Shown here one piece after another: positions 49,176-62,200 of a stretch of DNA of 64,000 nt. How positions within the stretch are numbered: the stretch's first letter is position 1; each line of letters begins with the position of its first letter. The DNA is from Deltaproteobacteria bacterium (GTDB lineage Bacteria > Myxococcota_A > UBA9042 > PHBI01), in the NCBI GenBank assembly GCA_011526585.1, contig WYBB01000139.1, forward strand, positions 1 through 64,000, read 5' to 3'. The position numbers were made by a program, and so were the translations under genes. The notes under the pieces were generated by a model that was given only the letters and a program-made list of their open reading frames with translations, had not been told where the DNA came from and made no database searches.

Positions 49176-49252
49176 GCGGGACCGCCGTGACGCCTGGGCA
49201 GGTGCCTGCGCCTGTGCGATGATCCCGCGTCGTCACTGCCGTTCGAGCGTGC

Positions 49253-50711
49253 ATGTCATCCAATCGTCTGTGGGCCCTTTCGATCGTCGGCGTCGGCGCG
49301 CTCGCAGCCTGTGGGGGCGGTGCGATCGAAGAGCCCGAGGACACGCTCACGCTGATCCGCGCGCGCGGCGAGATCACCTGGGGCGCTGATCGTCAGGGCG
49401 GCGAGCCCTACGTCTTCGAGGACCCGGACGACCCGTCCAGGCTCGTCGGCTTCGAGGTCGAGATCATGGACGCCATCGCGCGCCACCTCGGCGTGCGTCA
49501 GCGCATGGTCCAGCACAACTGGTCGACGCTGGTCCCCTCGCTCGAGCGCGGCGACTTCGACCTCGTCATCAACGGCATCGAGGCCACCGCCGATCGGCTC
49601 GAGCGCACGCTCGTCTCGCGTCCCTATTACGTCTTCGGCGAGACGCTCGCCGTGCGCAGCGGGAGCCGCGTTCGTTCGCTCGCCGATCTCGCCGGCCGCC
49701 CGGTCGGCACGCTCAACCAGACCGTCGCCCACGATCTCCTGCGCGCGCAGCCGGTCGAGCTCCGCCTCTACGAGGGCGTCGACGAGCCCTACACCGATCT
49801 GCGCGAGGGCCGCCTCGACGGTGTGCTGCTCGATGACGTGATCGCCGACCGCTATGGCTGCAAGGACGAGGGCATCACCTGCCTGCCCGACGAGGTCGCG
49901 CGCGGCACCTACGTCATCGTCATGCGCAAGCACGACCACGCGCTCAAGTCGGCGATCGACGGCGCGCTCGACGCCATGATCGACAGCGGCGAGCTCGCCG
50001 CCATCCTGCGCAAGTGGGACCTCTGGAATCACCGCCAGACCGAGCCGCCGCCGCCGATCCTCGCGCCGCCCGATCGCGCGCGCAGCTTCGACGGCAACCA
50101 GCTCCTGCTCTTCCTCGAGGCCGCGCTCGTCACGCTGCAGGTCTCGCTGCTCGCCTTCCTGCTGGCGGTGCCGCTCGGGCTCCTGCTCGCGCTCGCCCGC
50201 GTCTACGGTCGCCGCCCCCTCGCCATCGCCGCGCGCGTCTACATCGAGGTCTTCCGCGGCACACCGGTGCTGCTCCAGCTCTTCGTCCTCTACTACGGCC
50301 TCGCGCCCTACTGGAACCTCGATCCGATGCAGGCCGCCGTCATCGGGCTCGGCATGAACTACGCCGCCTACGAGGCCGAGATCTACCGCGGCGCGCTGCT
50401 GGCGATCCCGCACGGCCAGAGCGAGGCCGCCCGCGCACTGGGCCTGTCCCCGCTGCAGGTCCTGCGCCACGTGCTCGTCCCCCAGGCCTTCACCATCGCG
50501 CTGCCGGCGATGACCAACGACTTCGTCGCGCTGCTCAAGGACAGCTCGCTCATCAGCGTCATCACCGTCATCGAGCTCACCAAGCGCATGACCATCGCCG
50601 CCGTCGACCTGCAGGGTTGGCTCGTGCCGGGGCTGGCCTGCGCCGCGCTCTACCTCGCGCTCTCGCTCCCGCTGGCCGAGCTCTCGCGCCGGCTCGAAAG
50701 GAGGCTCGTAC

Positions 50712-50737
<26 letters not shown>
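49253..50737 (+). CDS. polar amino-acid ABC importer: binding protein fused to permease
   Basis: Single 494-aa polypeptide with two importer parts. Signal sequence and lipobox LAAC, then a type 3 solute-binding domain (about 30-265: LVGFEVEIMDAIARHLGV, VINGIEATADRLERT, GVLLDDVIADRYG). Then a linker and a HisM/GlnP-type permease (about 285-485) with five helices and the ATPase-coupling EAA loop SEAARALGLSPLQVLRHVLVPQAF. Such fusions are known from Gram-positive GlnPQ systems; here a lipidated N-terminus with a fused permease would tether the receptor to the inner membrane. It overlaps the ATPase gene by 26 bp. Substrate probably Glu, Gln or Arg-type amino acids, by family only. Confidence 0.92.
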
Positions 50738-51387
<650 letters not shown>

Positions 51388-51416
<29 letters not shown>

Positions 51417-52968
51417 GCTCGCGCGTCGCGCCCGCTCGCGGCTCCGCGTGTGGGTCGTGCTCGCTCGTGTCCGCCAGCGCGCTCCAGAGCTCGCGGGCCT
51501 CCGCCTCGCTCCACGGCTTGATCGGCAAGGCGTCGAGCGCCGCCAGCACCTGCGCCATGTCCTGCGGCCGCTCCTCGGGGAGCTTGGCCAGGCAGCGCAG
51601 CACGAGCTGATCGAGGCCGGCGGGGAAGAGCTGATCGCGCACCACCGAGGGCGCCGTGACCTGCGCGCGCTGGTGCGCCGCCCACGGTCCCTCGCCGGGC
51701 TCGAAGCTCACCGGATAGCGCCCCGTCAGGAGCCAGTAGAGGCTCGCGCCGAAGGCGTAGATGTCGCTCCGCGGTGAGACGTTGCCCGCGAAGACCTCGG
51801 GCGCCATCACCGCGGGCGTGCCGGCGCCAATCGCCTCGTGCGTCACCAGCGGCGAGCGCCAGCCGAGGTCGCGCGCGATCCCCCAGTCGAGCACCTTGAC
51901 GTGGTCCTCGCGCCCGGGTCGATCGCACACGTGCAGGTTCGACGGCTTGAGGTCGCCGTGCACCAGGCCGCGCCGGTGCGCCTCGATCAGCGCCAGCGCC
52001 ACCTGTCGCGCCAGGTGGACCGCGCGCCGCGGGGGCACCGGCCCGTGGCGGCGCACGTGCTGGTCGAGATCGCTGCCCTCGAGCGGCTCCATCGCCAGGA
52101 ACGCCAGGCCGTCGTCGCTGGCGCCGAAGTCGTAGATGCGGATCGTGTGCTCCGAGGTGAGCGCGCTCGCCGCGCGCGCCTCGCGCTCGAAGCGCTCCAT
52201 CAGCGCGCGCTCGAGGCCGGGCTCGGCGCGCACGATCTTGAGCGCCACCGCCCGCGCCGCCTGCCCGCGCACCTCCTCGCTCGCACGCCAGACCTCGCTG
52301 GTCGCGCCGCGCGTCACCAGCGCGTCGAGGCGATAACGCCCGAGGCGCCGTGCACGATAGAGCTGCTGACGCGACGTCCACAGGATGTGTGAGCAGGCCG
52401 CCGCGAAGATGCACACGCCGAGCTGGATCAGCAGATCGAAGGCGAAGCCGCGCTCGAACACCAGCGGCGCGCCGGAGACCGCCTCGAGCGCGACGAGCCC
52501 GCCGAAGTAGGCGAGGTAGGTCGGCATCATCAGGACGAGCGACTGCACGAGCGGCGACGGCATCAGGGTCGCGACCCCGACGAAGTAGAACGCCATGGCG
52601 TCGCTGATGTCGCTGGCGAAGCCGCCGAGCTTCCAGGATACGAGGGCGGCCGCGGTGGCGGTCATGGCGATGACCGACGCGCCCAGCGCGATGAGCGGCG
52701 TGAGCGCGAAGTGGCGGTGGCGCAGGATGAGCGCGCCCGCGAGGAAGCAGAGCGCCCCGAAGAGACGCCAGCCCACGGGCCAGAGCCACGAGACCTCGGG
52801 GAAGTCGGCGGCGAGGATCGGCAGCTCGAGCACGATGAAGGACGGGAAGACGAAGGCGCCGATCGCGAAGGCGCGCGTCATCACGCCGCGCAGTCGCTCG
52901 GCCTCCCGCGCCCTCTCGTCGTCGTCCCGGGTCGAACGACCTTCGCCGCGAGCTTCAGACACCACCAC
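51388..52968 (-). CDS. Ser/Thr kinase with N-terminal six-TM domain and altered motifs
   Basis: Membrane protein of 526 aa. Residues about 30-198 hold six hydrophobic segments, and the kinase domain follows (about 208-480), the reverse of the usual bacterial order. Kinase features: VALK with Lys244, the catalytic loop as HGDLKPSN (Asp339, with Gly for the HRD arginine), the metal motif as DWG (361-363), and APE (389-391). The glycine-rich loop is weak (RGATSEVW). HGD with DWG suggests activity that does not depend on activation-loop phosphorylation. The start is the first of three consecutive GTG codons at 52968-52960. It diverges from the giant TPR gene across 301 bp; its 3' end overlaps the amino-acid ATPase gene. 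Confidence 0.88.
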
Positions 52969-53156
52969 GAGACTATAACCGGGACCGCCGTCGCGCAGAA
53001 GCGGGCGTGAGCACGGCGGTGTCGAATCCCGCGGGCGCCTGATCCAGCTTCGCCTTTCGCGGGGCGGGCACCCGCTCCCGGACGATGCCCGGCGGACCGC
53101 CTCCGGCGCGCCTCCGCGCGGTGTCGCCGGCCCGGGAGCGAGCGGCCGGGGTCGCA

Positions 53157-53185
53157 TTGTGACCCGCTGGCACCCGTGCTACAAA
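53157..53185 (+). promoter_or_regulatory. predicted promoter of the giant TPR gene
   Basis: TTGTGA (53157-53162), 17-bp spacer, TACAAA (53180-53185), each 4 of 6 to sigma70 consensus, with an A/T-rich -10 that stands out locally. Transcription should start near 53192, about 78 bp before the start codon. Confidence 0.55.
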
Positions 53186-53193
53186 CGCTCGGC

Positions 53194-53212
53194 GCCGGTA
53201 GGGGATACCGGC
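53194..53212 (+). promoter_or_regulatory. hairpin or operator at the TPR gene transcription start
   Basis: GCCGGTA-(GGGGA)-TACCGGC, perfect 7-bp arms with a 5-nt loop, begins at or next to the expected first base of the mRNA. A 5' stem-loop can stabilise a long message; as DNA it is well placed for a repressor. Confidence 0.5.
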
Positions 53213-53269
53213 ACCGCCAGGCTGGCACATGCGGCGTATCGTCGCGCTCGCACCCGACGCGGAGCGGCG

Positions 53270-56200
53270 ATGAATTCGAGGGACCCGATGTCGACCGAAC
53301 TCTTCCTTGCCGTCGAGAACAACCCGCAGGACGTCAAGGCTTTCGAGAACCTCATCAAGACGTGTACCGCGGCCGACGACCGCGAGACCCTCGCCGAGGT
53401 CTATCGCAGCGTCCCGCGCTGGGCACCCGACAACGCGCAGAACCACATGGTGCGCGTGCTCTCGCAGTACGCCCGCACCGCCCAGAACCCGAGCCTGCAG
53501 AGCTGGCTCAACTACCAGAACGGCCTCCTCTTCTGGCAGACCTACGGCGACCAGCAGATGGCCGAGATGGCCTTCCGCAAGGTCGAGGCGTTGCCCGACG
53601 GCGACGAGGCGGCCGAGCTCCTGCGGCGCTTCTACATCGACTTCTACGTCGCGCAGAACAACTGGCGCCGCCTCGAGCAGGTGCTCACCGAGCCGGCCAA
53701 GGGCGGCTACGACGACAAGGTCAAGGTCGCGCGCCTCCTGGCGCAGCTCGCCGAGGACAAGGGACAGGCGGACAAGGCGATCACCTTCTGGCAGACGGTG
53801 CGCGCCGAGGAGCCGGAGGACGAGGACGCCGAGGACGCGCTCAGGCGCCTCTATGCCGCGGTCGGCAAGTGGAACGCGATGGTCGACCTCCTCAAGGAGG
53901 GGCTCGACCGCCTCGGCCCGGAGGACATCGGCGAGAAGACCGCCGTGCACCTCGAGATGATCGACATCTACAAGAACCGCATGCACGCGCCGGCCAAGGT
54001 GGTCGCGTCGTGGCAGGCGATCCTGGAGATCGATCCCGGCAACGCCCAGGCGCTCGACGCGCTGGCGGCCGAGTACACCGAGATGAAGCGCTGGCCGGAC
54101 CTGGTGAAGGTCCTCCAGCAGAAGGTCGAGCACGAGCACGAGCCGCGTCGTCTGGTCGCGCTGCACAAGCAGGTCGCCCAGATCATGATGGAGCGCTTCT
54201 CCAACGCCGGCGAGGCGATCAAGAGCTACGAGGCGATCCTCGAGATCGAGCCGGACAACAAAGAGGCGATCCGGATCCTCAAGGACATCTACGATCAGCG
54301 TCGCGACTACGACAGCTTCGTCGCGATCAGCGAGCGCGAGATCGGGCTCATCGCCGACGACAAGCAGCGCTTCAAGCGCCTGGTCGACCTGGCGCGCCTC
54401 GCCTCGGAGCGGCTCAGGAAGCCGCAGACCCCGATCGCGCTGTGGGAGCGCGTGCTGGAGAGCGAGCCCGATCACGCCGAGGCGCTCGGCGAGCTCGAGA
54501 ACTGGTTCGAGCGCGAGAAGAACTGGGAGCGCCTGTGCGAGGTCCTCGAGCGCAAGATCGCGCTCGAGAAGGACGTGCCGGCGCAGGTCAACCTGCTCGA
54601 CAAGCTCGGAATGATCGCCTCGTCGCGCCTGGGTGACGCCGAGAAGGCCGCCGACGTGTGGCGGCAGATCCTCGCGCGCGACAAGGAGCACCGCAAGGCG
54701 CAGACCGAGCTCAAGAAGAAGTACCTGGGCGAGCGCGACTGGGACGGGCTCGAGTGGTTCTTCCGCAACTTCGGCGACGTCAACGAGTGGGTGCGCACGC
54801 TCGAGCAGCAGGTGAAGTCGATCGACGAGCCCGAGGAGCGCGTGACGCTGCTCTACAAGGCGGCGGCGATCTGGAAGGACGAGCTCCACGACACGCGGCG
54901 CGCGGTGAAGAACCTCGAGTCGGTCCTCGAGCTCGAGCCGCGTCACGCCGACACGGCGCGCATGCTGATCCCGATCTACCAGGAGATCGGCAGCTGGAAG
55001 GACCTGCCCAACGTCTACGAGATCGTGCTCGAGTCGAGCGAGGATCCGATCGAGCGCAAGGAGCTCCTGCTCCAGCGCGCCTCCATCGAGGAGGAGAAGC
55101 TCGACAACGTCGAGGGCGCGTTCTTCGCGTACGTGCAGGCGGTCAGCGAGGATCCGGGCGCGACCGAGCTCCACGACAAGCTGCGCCAGCTCGCCGAGGC
55201 GTCGTCGAACTGGGAGAGCTACGTCTACGTCCTGCAGGACTCGGTCGATCACATCGACGCCGACGAGGCGCGCGTCGCCGTGCTGCTCGAGATCGGCCAC
55301 GTCTATCGCGACAAGCTCGGCGCCGAGGACACCGCGCTCACCTTCTTCAACCGCGTGCTCGCGCTCGATCCCTACAACCGCGGCGCGCTCGACGCCGCCG
55401 AGCTCGCCTGGGAGGCGGCCGGCGCGATCGACCAGCTGATCCTCTGCTACCAGAAGCGGCTCGCCACGGTGGTCGACGCCGACGAGCGCCGCGCGACGCT
55501 CTTCAAGCTCGCCAACGTGTGGCGCAACGCCGTGCAGGCGAACGACGAGGCCGAGGCGGTGCTCGTCGAGATGAACGACGACTTCCCGACCGACCTGCGG
55601 GTGCACGACGCGCTCATCGAGATCTATCTCGAGGAGGCGCGCTACCCGGAGCTGCGCGACGTGCTCGAGAAGAAGCGCGACGTGCTGGCGGTCGACGGCG
55701 CGCCCGCGCCGGTGATGGCCGACATCGAGTGCCAGCTCGGCATGCTGACCTACGGGACCGGCGAAGACGGCGACGAGGCGACGGTGAGCGCCGCCATCGA
55801 TCGTTACGAGTCGGCGCTCTCGTTCGAGCCGGTGCACACGACGACGGTCTCGCGCCTGGAGGAGCTGCTCTCCTTCGCCGAGGAGCGACCGCGCCTCACG
55901 CGCCTCCTGGCGCCGGTCTACGAGCAGCGCCAGGAGTGGAGCAAGCTCGCGCAGATGCTCGAGCTGCAGTGGTCGGCGGCGCGCGACGACGACGATCAGG
56001 TCACGCAGGTCGAGCTGCTCGGCCGCCTGGGCGAGCTCTACGAGCTGCGCCTCGACGACAAAGACCTCGCGTGGCGCACCGAGGCGCGCCTCTTCCTGCT
56101 GCGCCCGGAGTCGAACAAGGTGCGCGCCGGGCTCGAGGCGCTCAGCGCGGAGCTCGGCCGCTGGAACGAGCTGGTCGCGCTCTACGGGCAGGAGGCCGAG

Positions 56201-59200
56201 ACGCCGGCCGACAAGGCGAGCCGGCTGGCGATCAAGCTCGAGGTCGCGCGCACGTGGCACAAGCGCCTCACCGACGCTCCGACCGAGCAGCGCCTCGAGG
56301 AGGCGCGCAGCTACTACCAGAAGGTCCGCGACGAAGAGCCCGAGCACAAGGAGGCGATCGACGCGCTCGAGGAGATCTACGTCGATCTCGACCGCAGCGA
56401 GGACCTGCTCGAGATCTATCGCGGCCAGATCGATCTCTCGCCCGAGCTCGACACCAAGCTCGACTACCTCTTCCGCACCGTCGATCTCTTGCGCGATCGC
56501 CTCGGGCGCCCCGACGACGCCATTGCGCCGGCCGAGGAGGCGCTGGCGCTGGCGCCGGGCAATCTCGGCGCGATCCAGCGGCTGGACGAGCTCTTCACCG
56601 TCACCGAGCGCTGGCAGGATCTCGCCACCACCCTCGAGGACACGATCCGCCTGGTCGAGCACGACCGCGAGCGCGTGATCGTGCTCAAGAACCGGCTGGC
56701 GCTCCTCTATGAAGGACCGCTCGAGCGTCCGGACACGGCGATCGAGATCCACGCCAGCGTGCTCGAGCAGGACGCCGACAACGCCGCGGCCATCGAGGCG
56801 CTCGAGCGCCTCTTCGAGAACCAGGAACTCGCGCCCTCGATCGCGCCGATCCTGCAGCCGCAGTACGAGAAGCGCGGCGACTGGCAGCGCCTCATCGATG
56901 TCTACTCGGTGCGCGAGGAGGCCGCCTCCGACCTGCGCGAGAAGGTCGACTGGCACTACCGCATCGCGGCGCTCTACGAGAACGAGGGCCAGCAGCCGGA
57001 GATGGCGTTCTCGCAGTACGAGAACGCCGCCAACCTCGAGCCCGGCAGCGAAGAGACGCTCGGCCAGCTCCTGCGTCTGGCGGACGCGCTCGACAACCAC
57101 GGCGAGCTCATCCTCTTCCTGCAGTCGATCGTCGAGGACATCCCGTCGGTCGAGCGGCGCATCGCCACCCACCGCACCATCGCGCTGCTCGCGCGCGACA
57201 AGACGCACGATCTCGGCGGGGCGGAGAAGCAGTTCCGCGCCATCCTCGACATCGATCCGGGGGACATGCCGGCGACCGACGCGCTCATCGCGCTCTATCG
57301 CGACAAGCAGGACCACGAGAGCCTCGTCGAGATGCTGCTCAAGAAGGCGCCGATGCACGGCGTCTCGGTCGACGAGCGCAACACGCTCTACGCCGAGGCC
57401 GGCACCATCGCCGCCGACGTGCTCGCGCAGCCCGAGCAGGCGATCGAGATCTTCGAGACGCTGCATTCCCTCGACCCCGCGGGCTCGATCGCGCTCGACA
57501 ACCTCGAGACCCTCTACGAGCGCACCGAGGACTGGGACAACCTCGTGCGCATCTACCGCGACAAGATCGAGCGCAGCGCCGACATCGGCGAGAAGAAGCA
57601 CTTCGCCTCGCTGATGGGCTTCGTGCAGGCCGACAAGCTCGAGTCGCCCGACGACGCGATCAACACCTGGCAGCTCATCCTCGGCTGGGATCCCAACGAC
57701 GGCGACGCGCTGGTGCAGCTCGACGCGCTCTACTCGCAGCAGGGCGACTGGTTCAACCTCAAGGAGACCCTGCGCAAGGTGCAGGAGCTCCAGCTCGCGG
57801 CGAGCGGAGACGGCGGCAGCGGCTGGACCGACGCGCAGTTCAGGATCGCCAAGCTCTACGAGAACCCCGACCAGCTCGGCGACGTCAGCGCCGCCATCGA
57901 CGCCTACGGTGACCTCCTGGCGCGCCACGCCGACCACCAGGGATCGATCGAGAGCCTGGAGGCGATCCTCGCCGAGCGGCCCGAGGTGCACGACAAGGCG
58001 TTCGCTACGCTGCGGCCGGTGCTCGAGCGCGCCGAGCGTTTCGAGGAGCTGTGGCAGCAGTACGAGGTGCTGGCGGCGCACCAGGTCGACGAGCCCGACC
58101 GCCACGTGCAGAGCCTGCATCAGATGGCCGACCTCGCCGAGATCCGCCTGGGCGATGCGCGGCGCGGCCTGGACGCGCAGGCGCGCGCGTTCGCGGTGGC
58201 GCCTCGCGACGCGCACACCATCGGCGAGCTCGAGCGCCTGGCCGAGCAGCACGGCTACTGGGAAGAGCTCGTCGGGATCTACGAGAGCGCGGCGAGCGAG
58301 GGCGACGACGACTTCCTCGCGCTCGAGCTGCGGCTCAAGGCCGGCGCGATCCTGATGGATCGCATCGGCGACTTCCCGCGCGCGACCGAGGCCTACCGGG
58401 CCATCGCCAAGGACAACCCCGATCACGCCGAGGTGCAGGAGCGCCTGCACCGCCTCTACGAGGACCGGCAGATGTGGCCGGAGCTGGCCGGGATCCTGCG
58501 CGCGCAGGCCGAGTCGGAGCCCGAGCCGGCGCGCCGAATCGGCTACCTCGAGAAGCTCGCGCGCGTGGCCGAGTCGAAGCTCGAGGACTCGCACAAGGCC
58601 TACGAGGCCTACGTCGAGATCCTCGAGCTCGATCGCGGGTCCTCGCTGGCGATCGGTGAGCTCCGCCGCCTCTTCGAGGCAGGGGTCAGCTCGCTCGAGA
58701 TCGCCGAGCGGCTCGAGCCGATCTACCGCGAGAACAACCGCTGGGAGGAGCTCGATAGCCTGCTCCAGCTCAAGCTCTCGGTGATCGAGGATCCGCAGGA
58801 TCAGCTCCAGCTCATGCGCGACCTGGCGTTCCTGGCGCTCGACAAGCGCGGCAGCGAGATCGACGCGCTCGAGTGGTACGGGCAGGCCTTCCAGCTCGAC
58901 CCCGAGGACGACGGGCTCGCCGGCGAAATGGAGCGTCTGGCCGAGCTCACCGGCGGCTACGAGCGGCTCAACCACTATCTCCTCGCCGGGGCGGAGATCG
59001 CCGAGGAAGGTGAGCGCAAGGTGCAGCTGTGGCACCGCGCCGCGGTGGTCGCACGCGACCGGCTGGGCAACGGCGCTGAGGCCGAGCGCATCCTGCGCAA
59101 GGTCCTCGAGGTCGAGGACCGCAACGCCGAGGCGCTGCGCGCGCTGGATGCCCTGCTGGTGCAGGGCGAGCGCTGGGCGGACCTCGAGCCGGTGCTGCTG

Positions 59201-62200
59201 ACGCAGACGCTCTCGGACGACATCTTCGACGACGAGCGCGTGGTGGTGTGGACGCGCCTGGCCGAGCTCTATCGCGACCGCCTCGGGCGGCGGCAGGATG
59301 CGGTCGAGGCCTGGAAGCAGGTGCTCGAGCTGCAGGACATGCACGAGCCGGCGCTGCGTGCGCTGCGCGACATGTACACCGAAGACGAGCAGTGGCCCGA
59401 GCTCTTCGACGTGCTGCAGCGGCTGACCGACATCGCGCGCGACCCCGAGGAGCGCGTGCAGCACCTCTGCGACATGGCGCAGATCGCCGAGCAGTACCTG
59501 GGGCTGCCCGACCGCGCCATCGAGCTGTGGGAGGAGGTGCTCATCGCGCGGCCCGACGACGTCGAGGCGGTGGGCGAGCTGCAGCGCCTCCTGATCGCGC
59601 AGGGTGAGGCGGCGACGAGCGCCGACGGACGGCAGAAGGCGTATACCGCGCTGGCCGAGGCCTACGAGCGCGAGCTGCGCATGCAGGTGGCACACACCAA
59701 GGAGCGGCGACTCGACGTCTACAAGGGGATCGGGCGCCTGTGGCAGAGCGAGCTCGACGATCCCTTCAACGCGCAGAGCGCGTGGGAGCGCGCGCGCAAC
59801 GAGGAGCCCTTCGATCGCGAGGCGCTCGACGCGCTGCGCGAGATCCACCAGGCGGCGGGTAACGACGTGGCGCGCGCCGAGATCCTGGAGGCCGCGCTCG
59901 TCTCCGAGCAGTACACGCCCGAGGAGCAGCTCTCGCTCTGGCGTGACCTCGCCGAGATCCGCACCGACGTCTTCAACGACCAGGCGGGCGCGATCGAGGC
60001 CTGGCGCGCGGTGCTGGCGCTGGCGCCGGCGGACGAGCCGCTGGCGGACGGGGATCGGGCGACCGTGACCGGCCAGGCGATCCACAACCTCGAGGTGCTC
60101 TACGAGAACACGCAGCGCTGGCCCGAGCTGGTCGAGATCTACGAGCGCAAGCTCTCGCTCATCGCCGACGAGGGCGAGCGCATCGAGACGTGGCTGCACG
60201 CCGGCACCATCCAGCAGGACAACCTGCAGGATACCGCCGCCGCGGCGCGGACCTATCGCGCCATCCTGGCGGCCAACCCGGCGCAGCTCGAGGCGAGCCA
60301 CCGCCTCGACGTGATCTACGAGACGAACGAGCAGTGGCGCGAGCTGTCCGAGCTCCTGCTGCAGCGCAACGACCACCTGGAGAGCGACGAGCAGCTCGTC
60401 AACCTGCAGCGGCTGGCGCAGGTGCACGAGCTGCGCCTGGGCGAGCCCGACAACGCCTTCATCGTGCTGCAGAACGCCAACATCATCGCGCCGGACGACG
60501 CGCAAGTGATGGGCGAGCTCGAGCGGCTGGCCGCGATCACCGGGCAGTGGAAGGAGCTCGCGGACGTCTACGAGGCGACGCTGCCGCACCTCGACGGCGA
60601 CGCCAAGCTCGAGCTGATGCTGAAGTCGGCCGAGGTGCAGCGCGATCGCATCGCCGATCGGGCCGAGGCGATCCGCCTCTACGAGCGCGTGCTCGGCGAG
60701 CACGCGGAGAGCGAGCCGGCGCTGCGGGCGCTCAGCGAGCTCGACGAGACCGAGGGGCGCTGGCCCGAGCTCGTCGAGGTGCTGACGACGCTGGCGGACG
60801 TCACGCCGAACTACGACGAGAAGAAGGAGCTCTATCAGCGCATCGGGCGCGTGCAGGAGGAGCATCTCCAGGATCTCGACGCGGCGGTGGCCGCGTGGAA
60901 CCAGTCGCTCGATCTCGACGAGCGCGACAAGGCCGTCCTGCAGGAGCTCGAGCGGTTGCACATCGCGCGCCGCGACTGGCACGCCCTCATCGAGGTCTAC
61001 GACAAGGACGCGCTGCTCGATCCGACGGTGGAGGTGCAGCGGCGCGTGCAGATCGCCGGGATCTACGAGCAGTACACCAAGCAGATCGACGAGGCGATCA
61101 AGGCGTACGAGGACGTGCTCGAGATCGATCCGGGCAACGCCACCGCGCTCGAGCGGCTCGAGGCCCTCTACGGGGAGCGCGAGGACTGGGACAGCCTGCT
61201 CGACGTCTACGAGCGCGCGTACAATGCGGCGCGCAACGACGAAGACCGGCTGCGCATGGCCAAGAACGCCGCCATCTTGCACGGCGAGTTCAGGAGCGAC
61301 ATGCGCTCGGCGGCCGACGCCTGGAACCGCGTGTTGCAGCTCAAGGCCGACGAGCAGGAGGCCTTCGAGAGCCTGGTCAAGATCTACACCGCCGAGAAGG
61401 AGTGGGACGACCTCATCAAGCTCTACGAGCTGCGCTACGAGACCTCCGACGGCTCGGACGACCGCGCCGACGCGCTCTCGGCGATGGCCGGGATCTATCG
61501 CAACGAGCTCGACGACATCGACAACGCCATCGGCATGTACGAGCGCGTGCTGCTCGAGCGCAGGAGCGACCGCGCCGCGCTCGACGCGCTCGACGAGCTG
61601 CTCTCGCACCAGGGCCAGTGGGAGCTGGTGATCGAGAACCTCGAGAAGAAGCTCGAGCTCGAGACCGATCTCGCCCAGCGCGTCGAGCTCCTGTGCCGTC
61701 AGGGGCTGGTCGCGGCCAACGAGCTCGACGACAACTACCGCGCCGGCGCCAGCTACACGCGCGTGCTCAAGGAGGACCCGGGCAACGCCACCGCGGTCGA
61801 GGAGCTCCTGCGCCTCTATCGCGAGGACGAGCGCTGGGACAAGGTCGTCGAGACGCTCAACCACAAGCTCCAGCACTCGGCCTCGCAGATCCAGCAGGCG
61901 GCGGTGCACGTCGATCTCGCCGAGGTCCTGAGCGAGAAGCTCGGTCAGGAGGAGGCGGCGCTCGGGCACTTCGAGGAGGCCGAGCGCGCAGACCCCGAGT
62001 CGCGCCGGGCGCTGCAGGTGCTGGCCGACCACTACATGAAGGTCGGCGCGTACGCCAAGGCGATGACGCGGCTCGAGGCGCTGATCGACAAGCTCGACCC
62101 CGAGGAGGACCGGGCGATCGTCGCGCAGACCCACAAGAAGACCGGCCTGTGCGCCGAGGCGCTCTACCTCGACGACCAGGCGATCGACGAGCTCAACGAG

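Larger units (their letters stand above)
52969..53269. other. divergent intergenic region between kinase and giant TPR gene
   Basis: 301 bp without a supported gene. It contains a predicted promoter for the TPR gene (53157-53185), a perfect hairpin just past it (53194-53212) and a small palindrome GCCAG-G-CTGGC beside that. The left part is GC-rich with no clear promoter for the minus-strand kinase. Confidence 0.6.
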
